This document shows positions 7,586 to 16,792 of a stretch of 64,000 nucleotides of DNA, one piece after another. The stretch spans positions 806,001-870,000 of the forward strand of contig CAWJIB010000009.1 in the NCBI GenBank assembly GCA_963842835.1, in the 5' to 3' direction. The position numbers and the translations under genes were made by a program. Below the pieces are notes generated by a model. That model saw nothing but the letters and a program-made list of their open reading frames with translations, was not told the origin of the DNA and searched no databases. The DNA is from Roseiarcus sp963842835. Its GTDB lineage: Bacteria; Pseudomonadota; Alphaproteobacteria; Rhizobiales; Beijerinckiaceae. The first letter of the stretch is position 1. Each line of letters opens with the position of its first letter.

Positions 7586-9007
7586 TCAGTGGTTGTCGAC
7601 GTCCGCGGTCGTCTCGGACGACCAGCCCCCGCCCAGCGCGAGCATGAGCCCAACATTGGCGTCGAGTTGGCGCGTGCGCAAGGCGATCGCCGCGCGTTCG
7701 GCGTCGAGCGCGGCGTTTTGCGCGGTGACCACGTCGAGATAGGACGCCGCACCGTCGCGATAGAGAGCCATCGACATTTCCGCGGCCTTGCGGGCGGCGT
7801 CGGCGGCAGTGTTTGTTTCGCGCGCCTCGTCGGCGAGCCAGCGCAGCGCCGAGAGATTGTCTTCGACTTCTTTGACCGCGCGCAGAATCGCGGCGCGATA
7901 GCGCGCCGCCGCCCTGGCGTAGGCGGCGGTCGCGGCGTCGAGTTGGGCGCGCCGCAATCCCCAGTCGAACAGCGGCAAAGTCATCGTCGGCCCGACCGAG
8001 AACATGCTGTTGCCCAGGGCCAGCAAATTGATTCCGGTGTCTTGCGTCCCGCCGAGAAGATTGAGCGTGAATTTGGGATAGAACGCCGCCCGCGCGGCCC
8101 CAATTCCCTCGCTCGCCGCGGCGGCGAACCGCTCGCTCTCGGCGACGTCGGGGCGGCGGCGCAGCACGTCCGAAGGAACCGTGCGAGGCCGCTTGGGAAA
8201 CGCGATCGGCCTGGCGGCGCGCGCGATCGTAAACGACGCGGCCGACTTGCCCACGAGCGCCGCGACGGCGTTTTCCAGCGCATCGCGTTGCACCGTGAGA
8301 TCGGACGCCTGCGCCTTGACGTTCTCGAGTTGCGTCACGGCCCGTTCGACGTCGATGGGCGGGGCGATCTGCGCGGCGAGCCGGCTGCGCGTCAGTTCGA
8401 GCGCGGACTGATAATTGGCGATCGTATCGGAAAGCAGCTTGGCTTGGGCGTCGAGACCGCGCAGGCGAATATAGGCGCTCGCGAGTTCCGCATGCAGTTC
8501 GAGGCGCGCCTGCGCGAGCGCGTCGGCGCTGGCTTGGGCGTTGGCGTTCGCAGCGTTGATGAGATCGCGCACGCGTCCCCAGAAATCGACCTCGTAAGAG
8601 ACCACCTGCCCGTCGATCTGATTGGCGCCGTAGTAGTTCGGCTGGCTCTTGGAACGAAGCGGGCGGTTATTGGATTGTTTATTCCAGGAGAGGATCGATC
8701 CGGCGTCGACTTCGGGATAGAGGCCGGCCAGCGCGGCCGCCGCGAAGGCGCGCGCCTGATCGTTCGCAGCGAGGGCGGCGGCGAGGTCGGGGTTGGCCGC
8801 ATCGACCTGAGCCTCGAGATCGTCGAGCGTCCGGTCGTTGAAGCTTCGCCACCAGAGGCCCGTCGCATCGAGGACGCCGTCGCTGGGGGCGGGCGCTTCC
8901 TTGAAGCGCGCCGACAGCGCGACCGTCGGCGGCTCGTAGTTCGGCGCGAGATCGCAACCGCCGAGCAGCAGAGCCACGGACGCCGCCAGCAGGAAATGCG
9001 GCTTCAC
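7586..9007 (-). CDS. Outer-membrane efflux lipoprotein (NodT/OprM family)
   Basis: 473 residues with a lipoprotein signal (LLLGGC, lipidated Cys18) followed by LAPNYEPPTV, the typical start of NodT-type outer-membrane channels. Two long helical repeats follow, with the family pattern of conserved Ala/Leu/Arg helices and the RPDVAESERFAAAASEGIGAARAAFYP-type stretch (segments RRRPDVAESE and AARAAFYPKF). It forms the trimeric exit duct for the pump encoded upstream. The ATG overlaps the adaptor stop by four bases (ATGA), so translation is coupled. Confidence 0.94.
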   Translation of the reverse strand: MKPHFLLAASVALLLGGCDLAPNYEPPTVALSARFKEAPAPSDGVLDATGLWWRSFNDRTLDDLEAQVDAANPDLAAALAANDQARAFAAAALAGLYPEVDAGSILSWNKQSNNRPLRSKSQPNYYGANQIDGQVVSYEVDFWGRVRDLINAANANAQASADALAQARLELHAELASAYIRLRGLDAQAKLLSDTIANYQSALELTRSRLAAQIAPPIDVERAVTQLENVKAQASDLTVQRDALENAVAALVGKSAASFTIARAARPIAFPKRPRTVPSDVLRRRPDVAESERFAAAASEGIGAARAAFYPKFTLNLLGGTQDTGINLLALGNSMFSVGPTMTLPLFDWGLRRAQLDAATAAYARAAARYRAAILRAVKEVEDNLSALRWLADEARETNTAADAARKAAEMSMALYRDGAASYLDVVTAQNAALDAERAAIALRTRQLDANVGLMLALGGGWSSETTADVDNH

Positions 9008-10278
9008 TCGGCGCGTCCCCGCGCGGCCTGCACGACCGACGGACCCGCCGCGTCGCTGGTCTCCCGCGACGACGCCCCATCCTTGCCGCGTTCCGGGCGC
9101 CTGTCGCCGCTCGGGGAGAGAACGCGCACCTCGTCGCCTTCGTCGATCGAGTCGAGCGGATTGGCGATCACGCGGTCGTCGGCCGACAGGCCGCTGGCGA
9201 TCGCGATCTCGGAACCGAAATCGCGAGCGATCTCGATCTTTTTCATCACGACGCGATTGTTCGCGCCGACGGTTGCGACTTCGACCGACTGGTCGCGAAA
9301 AATCATCGCGCTCGCCGGCAGTTTGAGGCCGCTGGCGGCCTCCGGGATCTGAAAACGAACCTGCGCGAATGCGCCCGGCTGCAACGCGCCGTCGTCGTTC
9401 TTGGCCGACAGCTCCACCAGCAGCGAGCGCGATTTCTTATCGATCGCATGCGATGTCGTCACCACCGTGGCGTCAAATGCGCGATCTGGATATTGCGGCA
9501 GCTTGAGCGTGGCCTTCATGCCCTCGTTCAACTCGGCCGCGTAGGTTTGAGGAACTTTGACATAGACCCGCATCTCGTGCGTGTCGGCGACCGCGAACAG
9601 GTCCGAGTTGGCGCTCGCTGCAGAGCCGACCAGCGAGCCGATATCGACATTGCGTTGGGTGACGACGCCCTCAAAAGGCGCGACAATCTTAGCGAAAGCT
9701 TTGAGAGCCTTCAGTCTTTGGACGTTCGCGGTCGCCGCCGCGACCTCGGCGTCCTTGGCGGCCGCGTCGCTGACCTTCTCGTCTGCGGCTTGTTGAGAGA
9801 CCGCGGCCGACGCCCGAAGCGAGTTCCAGCGCTCGGCCGTCACCGCCGCCAAGGCTTGATTGGCCTTCGCCTTGGCCAGTTCGTCGCCGGCCTGGGCCAG
9901 ACGTTCGTCGAGTTCGGGAGTGTCGATGGTGGCGAGCACTTCGCCCGCGTTCACATGGTCGCCGATGTCCTTGGCCCATTGTTTGATATAGCCGCTCACC
10001 TGCGCATGGACGGTCGCGTTGTAAAAAGCTTCGACGTCGCCGGGAAGCACGAGTTCCTCCACTCCGCCGCCACGCGTGGGGAAGACGACGGCGACGGTCG
10101 GGATTGCTCGCTCGTAAGTCCATCGGGCGAGTCTGGTCTCGTCATTGCGTCGCGAGACGATGCCCGAGATGGCGACGCCCAGGGCGACCAGCGCGAAAAG
10201 AACGATGTAGCGGCCGATCTTCATCGGCCGTTGCGCGCGCGCGCCTTCGTCAGAGGGAGGCGGCGTCAGGTTGCTCAT
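9004..10278 (-). CDS. RND efflux periplasmic adaptor (membrane fusion protein)
   Basis: 424 residues. A short cytoplasmic N-terminus and one membrane anchor (IGRYIVLFALVALGVAIS, about 20-38) are followed by a lipoyl/barrel-sandwich domain (GDVEAFYNATVHAQVSG ... GEVLATIDTPELDERL), a long alpha-hairpin rich in Ala/Lys, a second lipoyl half (IVAPFEGVVTQRNVDIG) and beta-barrel domains. It links inner-membrane pump to outer-membrane channel. The C-terminus is charged and disordered. ATG 10278 overlaps the RND stop (ATGA). The substrate is not evident. Confidence 0.93.
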   Translation of the reverse strand: MSNLTPPPSDEGARAQRPMKIGRYIVLFALVALGVAISGIVSRRNDETRLARWTYERAIPTVAVVFPTRGGGVEELVLPGDVEAFYNATVHAQVSGYIKQWAKDIGDHVNAGEVLATIDTPELDERLAQAGDELAKAKANQALAAVTAERWNSLRASAAVSQQAADEKVSDAAAKDAEVAAATANVQRLKALKAFAKIVAPFEGVVTQRNVDIGSLVGSAASANSDLFAVADTHEMRVYVKVPQTYAAELNEGMKATLKLPQYPDRAFDATVVTTSHAIDKKSRSLLVELSAKNDDGALQPGAFAQVRFQIPEAASGLKLPASAMIFRDQSVEVATVGANNRVVMKKIEIARDFGSEIAIASGLSADDRVIANPLDSIDEGDEVRVLSPSGDRRPERGKDGASSRETSDAAGPSVVQAARGRAE

Positions 10279-13200
10279 GTCGGCGTCGCCTCGGTTTGAA
10301 GGCTTGGAGAGGAGGTCAACTCTTCGCCGGGCTTTCGCGCGTGGACGAGTCGGAATACCGCGGGCACGAAGAACAGCGTTGCGATCGTCGAGCAGATCAG
10401 GCCGCCGATCACGGCGCGACCGAGCGGCGCGTTCTGCTCGGCGCTGAGCGCCATCGGCGCCATGCCAATGATCATCGCCAGAGCCGTCATCAGCACCGGG
10501 CGGAATCGCGTGAAGCCCGCGTCGATCGCCGCCGTCACGGCGTCGGCGCCGTCCGCCAGCCTTTCTCGCGCGAAGCTCACCACCAGGATGCTGTTCGCGG
10601 TCGCCACGCCCATGCACATGATGGCGCCCGTCAGAGCGGGAACCGAAAGCGTCGTGCGGGTGACGAACAACATCCACACGATGCCCGCCAGAGCCGTCGG
10701 CAAGGCGCTGACGATGACGAAGGGATCGAGCCAGGACTGAAAATTGACGACGATCAGCAAGTAGATCAGCACGATCGCCAGCGCCAGGCCGACGTAAAGT
10801 TGCGAGAAGGCGGAAGTCATCGTCGCGGTCTGACCGCGCAGAACGACGTTCGATCCGGGCGGCGCGTCCTTCGCCGTGTCGGCGATGATTTTCTCGATAT
10901 CGGCGGACACCGCGCCCAAGTCACGTTCGTTGTTCGTCGCGAAAATGTCGATGACGGGCTGGACCGCGTAATGCGAAACGACCGACGGGCTCGCCCCACG
11001 GCTGAACCTGGCGACGCCGCCGAGAACTTGCGACGCGTCGCCCTGGGAAGCCGGAATATTCGCCAGGTTCGAAGCCGAATTGAGCCAATATTGCGGGGTC
11101 TGCGCGACGATCTGATAGGCGACGCCATTCTTCGGATTGATCCAGAAGGTGGGAGCGAGCTTGAAACTGCCGGACAGCGTGTCCTGCAGGCTCTTGGCGA
11201 CGTCGCCCTCGGTTAGGCCGATCAGCCCGGCCTGAACGCGATCGACCTCGACCTTGAGCGTGGGATTGTTGAACGCCTGTTGAATGCGCGCGTCCGCGAC
11301 GCCGTTGACCCGCGCGATCCGCTTCAACAAGGCGTCGGCGTAAGCGCGATCCTTATTCTGATCGGGACCGACGATTTGAACGTCGATTGGCGACGGCAGT
11401 CCGAAGTTGAGGATCTGCGAGACTATATCGGCGGGAAGGAACGCGAAGGAGGCGCCGGGAAACGATCGCGGCAGCAATTCGCGCAGCTCTCTCACATAGG
11501 CGTCCGAATCGCCTCGATGCCCGGGATTGAGCGTAATCAAAATGTCGGCGTCGCCGGGACCGACGGTGCCGGAGTTGTTGTAGGCGGAGTTGATGCCGCT
11601 GAGCGGCAGCCCAATGTTATCGACGATCGGACCGAGCGCGTCGCCGGGAATCGTCGCGCGGATGGCGTCCTCGACCCGATTGCATAGCCGCGCCGTCTCC
11701 TCGATGCGCGTTCCCGTCGGCGCGCGCATGTGAAGTTTGATCTGGGCGCCTTCGACCGGAGGGAAAAAATTCTGCCCCAGGAACGGCGTCAGCGCGAACG
11801 AACATCCGACTGCGCCCACGAAGCCCGCCACGAAGACGCGCCGTGCGCCCAACGCTGTCGTCAGCAAGCGCCGATATCCCCGTCGGGTCTGCTCGAACCG
11901 GCGTTCGAACCCATGCTGGAACATGACCAACGGATTGCGCGTGGGCGCCGCGTCATGGCCGCCGCTGGCGCCTTGATTGGCCAGGAGATAGCGCGCCATC
12001 GTCGCCACCAGGGTGCGCGAGAGGATATACGAAGCCAAAAGCGCGAACACGACCGCTTCCGCCATCGGGCGGAAAAGAAAGCCCGCCACGCCGCCGAGAT
12101 TGAACATCGGCACGAACACGACGCAAATGCACAGCAGCGAGACCGTCGCGGGAATGACGATCTGGCGCGCTCCGTCCATGATCGCGCTCTCGATGTCCTT
12201 GTCTTGTTCGAGATGCCAGTTGATGTTTTCGATCGTCACGGTGGCGTCGTCGACGAGAATGCCGACCGCAAGCGCGAGACCGCCGAGCGTCATGACGTTG
12301 ATCGTCTCGCCAATCGCGGCGAGCGCCGCAATGGAGGCGAGAACCGCCAGCGGAATCGAGATGGTGATGATAAGCGTCGAGCGCCAGCTGCCGAGAAAGA
12401 CGAGGATCATCAGCCCCGTCAAAGACGCGGCGACGACGCCCTCGACAATGACCGAATTCACCGCGGAGTTGACGAAGGAGGACTGATCCCCGACCGCCTT
12501 CAGACTCAAACTCTCGGGCAGGGTCTCGCGAAGCTTGGGAAGCAGCGCCTTGACGCCGTTGATGACGTCGAGGGTCGAGGCCGATCCCGCCTTGAGGATC
12601 GTCATCAGCACGGCGTTGGAGCCGTCGACGCGAACCATGTTGATTTGCGGCGGGCTTCCGTCGTGCGCGTAGGCGACGTCGCGAATGAAGATCGTGGCGC
12701 CGTTGACGACGCGAACCGGCAGGTCGTTGAGACCGGCGAGTTGGATCGGCGAACCATTGAGCGAAATGACATACTCGAAATCGCCGACCTTTTCCGTGCC
12801 GACCGGCGTTACGATGTTCTGCTGACCCACCGCGTTGACGACGTCCTGGGCGGAGAGCCCATACGCCTGCAGCTTGCGCTGATCGAGGTCGATCTGGACC
12901 TGGCGAAACTTGCCGCCGTAGGGGGAAGGAATGGCCGCGCCCGCGACGGTCGCCAATTGCGGACGAATGAAGTTCTGGCCGGCGTCGAAAAGCTGCTCCT
13001 GGGAAAGTGAATTGCTCGACAACGCCAGCTGCAGAACCGGCACGCTCGACGCGCTGAAGCTGAGCACGTACGGCGGCGTGATCCCCGGCGGCAGCAGCTT
13101 CAAGACCGTCTGCGAAGCCGCTGTGACCTGCGCGAGCGCGGCGTTGATGTTGACCTTGGGTTGGAAGAACACCTTGACGACGCCGTATCTCGGCAAGGAC

Positions 13201-13454
13201 TGCGATTCGATGTGCTCGATGTCGTTGACCTGCGTGCTGAGCGTGCGCTCGTAATAATAGATCACGCGTTTCGACATGTCGTCGGCCGGCAGGCCGTCAT
13301 AAGTCCAAACGACGGCGACAACGGGAATGCCGATGTTGGGAAAGATGTCCGTGGGCGTTTTCACCCATGCGGTGACGCCGAAGATGACGATCAGCATCGC
13401 CATGACGACGAAGGTGTAGGGCCGGCTGAGGGCGATGCGGACGATTGCAAGCAT
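10275..13454 (-). CDS. RND-family efflux pump, inner-membrane subunit
   Basis: 1059 residues with the RND layout: TM1, a large periplasmic loop, TM2-7, a second loop, TM8-12. The proton-relay pattern GILVDDATVTIENINW in TM4 keeps the paired aspartates, and TM10 has ATANSILVVSFA in place of the usual lysine helix, so a Lys normally found near this point (GxVxKNAILL) is replaced by Asn. The loop motif PTDIFPNIGIPVV is typical of the HAE/heavy-metal boundary group. It heads a minus-strand operon with the adaptor, channel and Cys-rich protein. An AT-rich palindrome lies about 110 bases upstream. The substrate is unknown: drug, metal or lipid. Confidence 0.92.
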   Translation of the reverse strand: MLAIVRIALSRPYTFVVMAMLIVIFGVTAWVKTPTDIFPNIGIPVVAVVWTYDGLPADDMSKRVIYYYERTLSTQVNDIEHIESQSLPRYGVVKVFFQPKVNINAALAQVTAASQTVLKLLPPGITPPYVLSFSASSVPVLQLALSSNSLSQEQLFDAGQNFIRPQLATVAGAAIPSPYGGKFRQVQIDLDQRKLQAYGLSAQDVVNAVGQQNIVTPVGTEKVGDFEYVISLNGSPIQLAGLNDLPVRVVNGATIFIRDVAYAHDGSPPQINMVRVDGSNAVLMTILKAGSASTLDVINGVKALLPKLRETLPESLSLKAVGDQSSFVNSAVNSVIVEGVVAASLTGLMILVFLGSWRSTLIITISIPLAVLASIAALAAIGETINVMTLGGLALAVGILVDDATVTIENINWHLEQDKDIESAIMDGARQIVIPATVSLLCICVVFVPMFNLGGVAGFLFRPMAEAVVFALLASYILSRTLVATMARYLLANQGASGGHDAAPTRNPLVMFQHGFERRFEQTRRGYRRLLTTALGARRVFVAGFVGAVGCSFALTPFLGQNFFPPVEGAQIKLHMRAPTGTRIEETARLCNRVEDAIRATIPGDALGPIVDNIGLPLSGINSAYNNSGTVGPGDADILITLNPGHRGDSDAYVRELRELLPRSFPGASFAFLPADIVSQILNFGLPSPIDVQIVGPDQNKDRAYADALLKRIARVNGVADARIQQAFNNPTLKVEVDRVQAGLIGLTEGDVAKSLQDTLSGSFKLAPTFWINPKNGVAYQIVAQTPQYWLNSASNLANIPASQGDASQVLGGVARFSRGASPSVVSHYAVQPVIDIFATNNERDLGAVSADIEKIIADTAKDAPPGSNVVLRGQTATMTSAFSQLYVGLALAIVLIYLLIVVNFQSWLDPFVIVSALPTALAGIVWMLFVTRTTLSVPALTGAIMCMGVATANSILVVSFARERLADGADAVTAAIDAGFTRFRPVLMTALAMIIGMAPMALSAEQNAPLGRAVIGGLICSTIATLFFVPAVFRLVHARKPGEELTSSPSLQTEATPT

Positions 13455-13531
13455 GAATGGGTTCGCGCAAGTGGTTTGTGCGCCGTTGCGCGCGGACGCG
13501 CTGTGCGGACGCCCAGCCCCACAAGGCCAAG

Positions 13532-13578
13532 TTCATGATTGGCCGAGCCGATGGTGTCAATGAGAAAATTAATTTTCT
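13532..13578 (-). promoter_or_regulatory. Candidate promoter and palindromic operator of the RND operon
   Basis: A perfect 16-bp palindrome, AGAAAATTAATTTTCT, occupies 13563-13578. It stands out as pure AT in a GC-rich region. Just downstream on the minus strand is TTGACA (13560-13555), followed after 17 bases by CATGAA as a weak -10, pointing to the pump gene at 13454. The palindrome touching the -35 box fits a regulator site. No regulator gene is adjacent, so the binding protein is unknown. Confidence 0.45.
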
Positions 13579-14120
13579 TTTAAGGTCCTGCCGCCGCGCT
13601 CGAGGCGAGGATCGACGTGCGCAGCCCGGCCTCTGCGGGCGTCACGTCGAGGGCCAGCGACGCCTTGGCCGCGCCCGCCCGGGACGGGCCGAAGCAGCGC
13701 GCAAAGCAAGGAAGTCTCAGGCGCTCGATGCGCTGGGAGAACGCTTGAGCGAAGCGCCTGCGACGCGATCGTTTCTTGGGTTTGTCCGCCCGCATACGGC
13801 GATCGCCGACGCCGACGGCGAAGCCCTATAAACGATCGGACGCTGGCGCGGGGCGTCGGAATGGCGGTGACGCGCTGACTGCGGCGGAGAGCAAACGCTG
13901 ACGTAACCGGCGCAAATGTTGGACCCTTTTGTCGGCGCGGCCGGCAGCCGCGCTCGCTGGGTCGCCTCGACATAGGACGGAATGACGCGCTGAATGCCCC
14001 CGTTTCCGGCTCGCCGGAGGCGGCGCGCGAGAATGACGTTTCGGTGCGCGGCTGTGTGGCGGCGAGCGAGGACGACCTGCCGATCGAGCTCTGACCCAGC
14101 CGCCCGCCACGGCGGCGCAA
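13579..14120. other. Intergenic stretch without a convincing gene
   Basis: About 540 bases between the RND promoter and the porin terminator. Open frames exist on both strands, but they are Arg/Ala/Pro-rich and look like chance frames of GC-rich DNA, without ribosome sites or recognisable motifs. I see no RNA structure of note here. Confidence 0.5.
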
Positions 14121-14122
14121 AT

Positions 14123-14149
14123 AAAAAACCCCGGGCCGTAGGCCCGGGG
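14123..14149 (-). terminator. Strong rho-independent terminator of the porin gene
   Basis: A perfect 9-bp GC stem (CCCCGGGCC 14129-14137 with GGCCCGGGG 14141-14149), a three-base loop, and six T on the minus strand (A run at 14123-14128). It lies 32 bases beyond the porin stop. Its strength fits a highly expressed gene. Confidence 0.9.
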
Positions 14150-14181
14150 TCCAAAATGGCGAAAAGCTCGGTGAGCTTCGA

Positions 14182-15657
14182 TCAGAACTTCACGCGCAGG
14201 CCGACAGTCGGATCGATGTTGTTGGTGTGCAGGTAGCCGGAAGCCAAGCCGCCAGCCACCTGCGAGTACATCAGGCCGGCGTAGAGGTCGAGCCGCTTGT
14301 AGGGATGCCAATCGATCATCCCCGAGACGGCGTCGAGCGTGCCGGCGCAATCGCCCTTCTTGGTGCCCTGCGGGGCGTAGCCCGGAACCGGGGCCGTGGT
14401 GTTCGCGACGCAGTTCGCGCCCGGGTTCGTGTCGTAGTTGGCTTGGTTGTAGTGGTAGTAGCCGCCGGTCACGTCGAGGTTGCTGAGGATCGAGTACTTC
14501 GCGCCGAGCCAAAACACTTGGAAGTTCAAGTTCTTCGTGTAGGCGGTGGAAGTCACGCCGCCGGCCACAACCGGCAGATTGCCAATGGTGGTCATGCCAC
14601 CCGGATACGCATCGCTCGGGTTCATATACTTAATGTACTCATAGCCGCCAAAGAATTTCACGGGGCCATAAGTATATTTCGCAAGCAACATCACGCTGTC
14701 ATTGTCCGAGAGCGTCGCCTTCAACGCGTCGGAGGGCGCGCCGGCCGGGACCGGGCCGTTGTAGGTCGAGAGGTTCACCTGATCCTTGATGTAGGTGTAG
14801 ATGGCGTCGAACGAGAAGCCATACAAGTCCGCGCCCGCGCCGACCTCGTATTCGCCGTTCGAACCGTTGCCCTGCTCGTATCCGCCGACCTGCGCAAGGC
14901 CGCTGAGCCGGAAATTGTTGAAGCTGACGTTATACTTGAACGCGCTGTTGGGGCGCGTGTCTTCGGTCGAGCCGGCGCCGGGGACCTTGCCCGAGTAGCC
15001 GATCGGCGAGAACGCGTAGGAGCCGCCCATCGGATCATAGGCGTTCACGCCGTCCAGGGTCAGCGAGTACTCGCGGCCGAACGTCAGAGTGCCGAAGGTC
15101 TTGTTGCTGACGCCGATATAGGCGAGCGAGTTGTCCCATTGACCGGCGCGGCTCGAGTCGCCGTTGCCGTTCTGCAGGTTGAGCGGGAGCTGGGTGTTCT
15201 GGCCCATCGCGCCCGGACCGTTGGAGAGCTGCAAGCTATAGGGATCAAACCCGAGTTGAGCGTTGCCGACGAAACTCCAACCCGTCGAACCAAGGGGTTC
15301 GGACATCTTGATGCCGACGTTGGACTGGCTGAGGCCGCCCGGCGTCAAGGCCCACTTGCCGCCCTGGCTGTTCTTCGAAATCAGTTCCTCGACGCCGGTC
15401 GGATACTGGCGATTCCAGTCGACGCCGTGGCTTTCGTAGCCGACGCCCAAGTCGATCGTGCCATAGACCGTAAAGCCGCCAGCGCTCAGTGGGCAGTCCG
15501 TTTCGCTCGCATTCATCCAATCCCCGAAGCTGGCGAAGCACGACGTCGCCGGAGGGGCAGGCGGAGCCTTCTTGGTCGGCAGGTCCGCCGCCTGGGCGCC
15601 GCCGATCAAGGCGAGCCCGGCCACGGAACCCAATAAAATTGCGCCCAAATTTCTCAT
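14182..15657 (-). CDS. Outer-membrane porin, alphaproteobacterial type
   Basis: 491 residues with signal peptide MRNLGAILLGSVAGLALIGGAQA, then ADLPTKKAPPAPP, the short Pro-rich linker seen in many rhizobial and methanotroph porins. The body consists of alternating polar/aromatic strands (GFTVYGTIDLGVGYESHG, SLAYIGVSNKTFGTLTFGREYS, FQVFWLGAKYSI) and ends with a strand finishing in Phe (DPTVGLRVKF), the outer-membrane insertion signal. Two Cys pairs near residues 39-56 and near the C-terminal third (GANCVANT...KKGDC) may form disulfides in loops. It is a general diffusion channel. It has its own strong terminator and a long upstream region. Confidence 0.92.
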   Translation of the reverse strand: MRNLGAILLGSVAGLALIGGAQAADLPTKKAPPAPPATSCFASFGDWMNASETDCPLSAGGFTVYGTIDLGVGYESHGVDWNRQYPTGVEELISKNSQGGKWALTPGGLSQSNVGIKMSEPLGSTGWSFVGNAQLGFDPYSLQLSNGPGAMGQNTQLPLNLQNGNGDSSRAGQWDNSLAYIGVSNKTFGTLTFGREYSLTLDGVNAYDPMGGSYAFSPIGYSGKVPGAGSTEDTRPNSAFKYNVSFNNFRLSGLAQVGGYEQGNGSNGEYEVGAGADLYGFSFDAIYTYIKDQVNLSTYNGPVPAGAPSDALKATLSDNDSVMLLAKYTYGPVKFFGGYEYIKYMNPSDAYPGGMTTIGNLPVVAGGVTSTAYTKNLNFQVFWLGAKYSILSNLDVTGGYYHYNQANYDTNPGANCVANTTAPVPGYAPQGTKKGDCAGTLDAVSGMIDWHPYKRLDLYAGLMYSQVAGGLASGYLHTNNIDPTVGLRVKF

Positions 15658-16432
15658 AACAAATCCCCAGTCCGTTTTTTGGCCGCGCCTGGCGCGCCGA
15701 GTTTGTCCGCAAGAGCCCTAAGGCCTCGCGGGCCGATTGATTGTTGGCGACCCGAAATCCCGCATCGTGACCGACGCAACATCCTCGCATTCGCCTCCGA
15801 GGCGGCGGATTGACCGCGCGCTCCCAGCCCAGCCGTAGCCGTCCCGTTCGTTGTTAAAGGCGGCGAATGACGCATATGTGACATATCGGCGCCGCATTTG
15901 ACCAGTCCTGCGGCGTCCACGTCGCGCGCCGCCGCGGGGGCCTCGTCGGCGCCGATCAGGCGCGAGCCGGGCGTCGGAAAAAAGACGTGTGCGGTCAAAC
16001 TGTTATGCGATATCATGACCGCCGTTGCGAGGTCGCGATCGGGCGGGCGGGCGCGGCGATCGCGGCGCGGGAAAGGACGATTTGCGATAAGTTTCTAGGC
16101 AGTGTGTTTTTTCCGCCACAGAATCGATCGACCGTTCGCGAGGCCGAAGGCCATGCCCGGTCACGAGAACCGAAACGTCCGGCCGGCCTCCGCGACGCGG
16201 GGAGCGCGACGATCGAACAGCGTCATTCCGGCTTGGTCGGGCGGCCCAGGCAAATTTCCGGGCGCCGTTGGCGGCGCTTCGCGCCGGCCGCGACGCCGCC
16301 GGCCCGTCCGCAAACGAGTTGTCGGCGAGAGGGGAAGGATCGCGCGCGGCCAAGACGGGCCGAGGCCGCGGCGAAAGCCGGAAGCCGCTATTTGTTCAAT
16401 GCGCCGGGAAAGTCCTCGCCGTGCGATGGGGA
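15658..16432. other. Long region upstream of the porin, no gene seen
   Basis: About 775 bases between the porin start and tRNA-Gly. The only distinct element is an inverted repeat ATATGT-G-ACATAT at 15874-15886, about 220 bases upstream of the porin ATG, inside a GC-rich setting. It could be a regulator site, but no flanking promoter boxes are convincing. The 16100-16430 part holds only chance open frames. Confidence 0.5.
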
Positions 16433-16506
16433 TGGAGCGGGTGAAGGGAATCGAACCCTCGTATTCAGCTTGGAAGGCTGCTGCTCTACCATTGAGCTAC
16501 ACCCGC
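16433..16506 (-). tRNA. tRNA-Gly (anticodon TCC)
   Basis: Read on the minus strand: acceptor GCGGGTG pairs with CACCCGC, D arm AGCTCAATGGTAGAGC, anticodon loop CTTCCAA (TCC, glycine), T arm GGGTTCGATTCCC, discriminator T and an encoded CCA at 16435-16433. All four stems form, for 74 bases in total. Confidence 0.97.
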
Positions 16507-16792
16507 TTATTCAATCGCCTGGCCGTCCAAAGGCGTGCAACTCGGCGCGCTTTGCGCGCGCTCGCCACGCCGCCGGCTCGCTTGATACCGGCTAGCGCTC
16601 GTCATCGCAATCCGGCGGCCTGGAGTCAATCGGAGGCGGCGCATCCAGCGGTGCGAACTCGGGTCGACGCCGTCGAAGGGCCAGCGCGGCGATCCGCGCC
16701 GTTCCGCCGCGGTCGCCGGAAGCGTCCTTGCGGTGACATTGCGGCGCGCGGCGGCTAGAACCGCGCGACCCGACTCTTGCGAGCGCTTCCTC

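Noticed and set aside
7589..9352. 587-codon plus-strand frame across the efflux channel gene
   Set aside because: Antisense to a clear NodT-type gene with lipobox and coupled start; the translated product is Arg/Gly-rich with no recognisable domain.
13569..14120. Minus-strand frame of 183 codons between RND and porin genes
   Set aside because: No ribosome site and no motif, and it runs up to the porin terminator; treated as chance.
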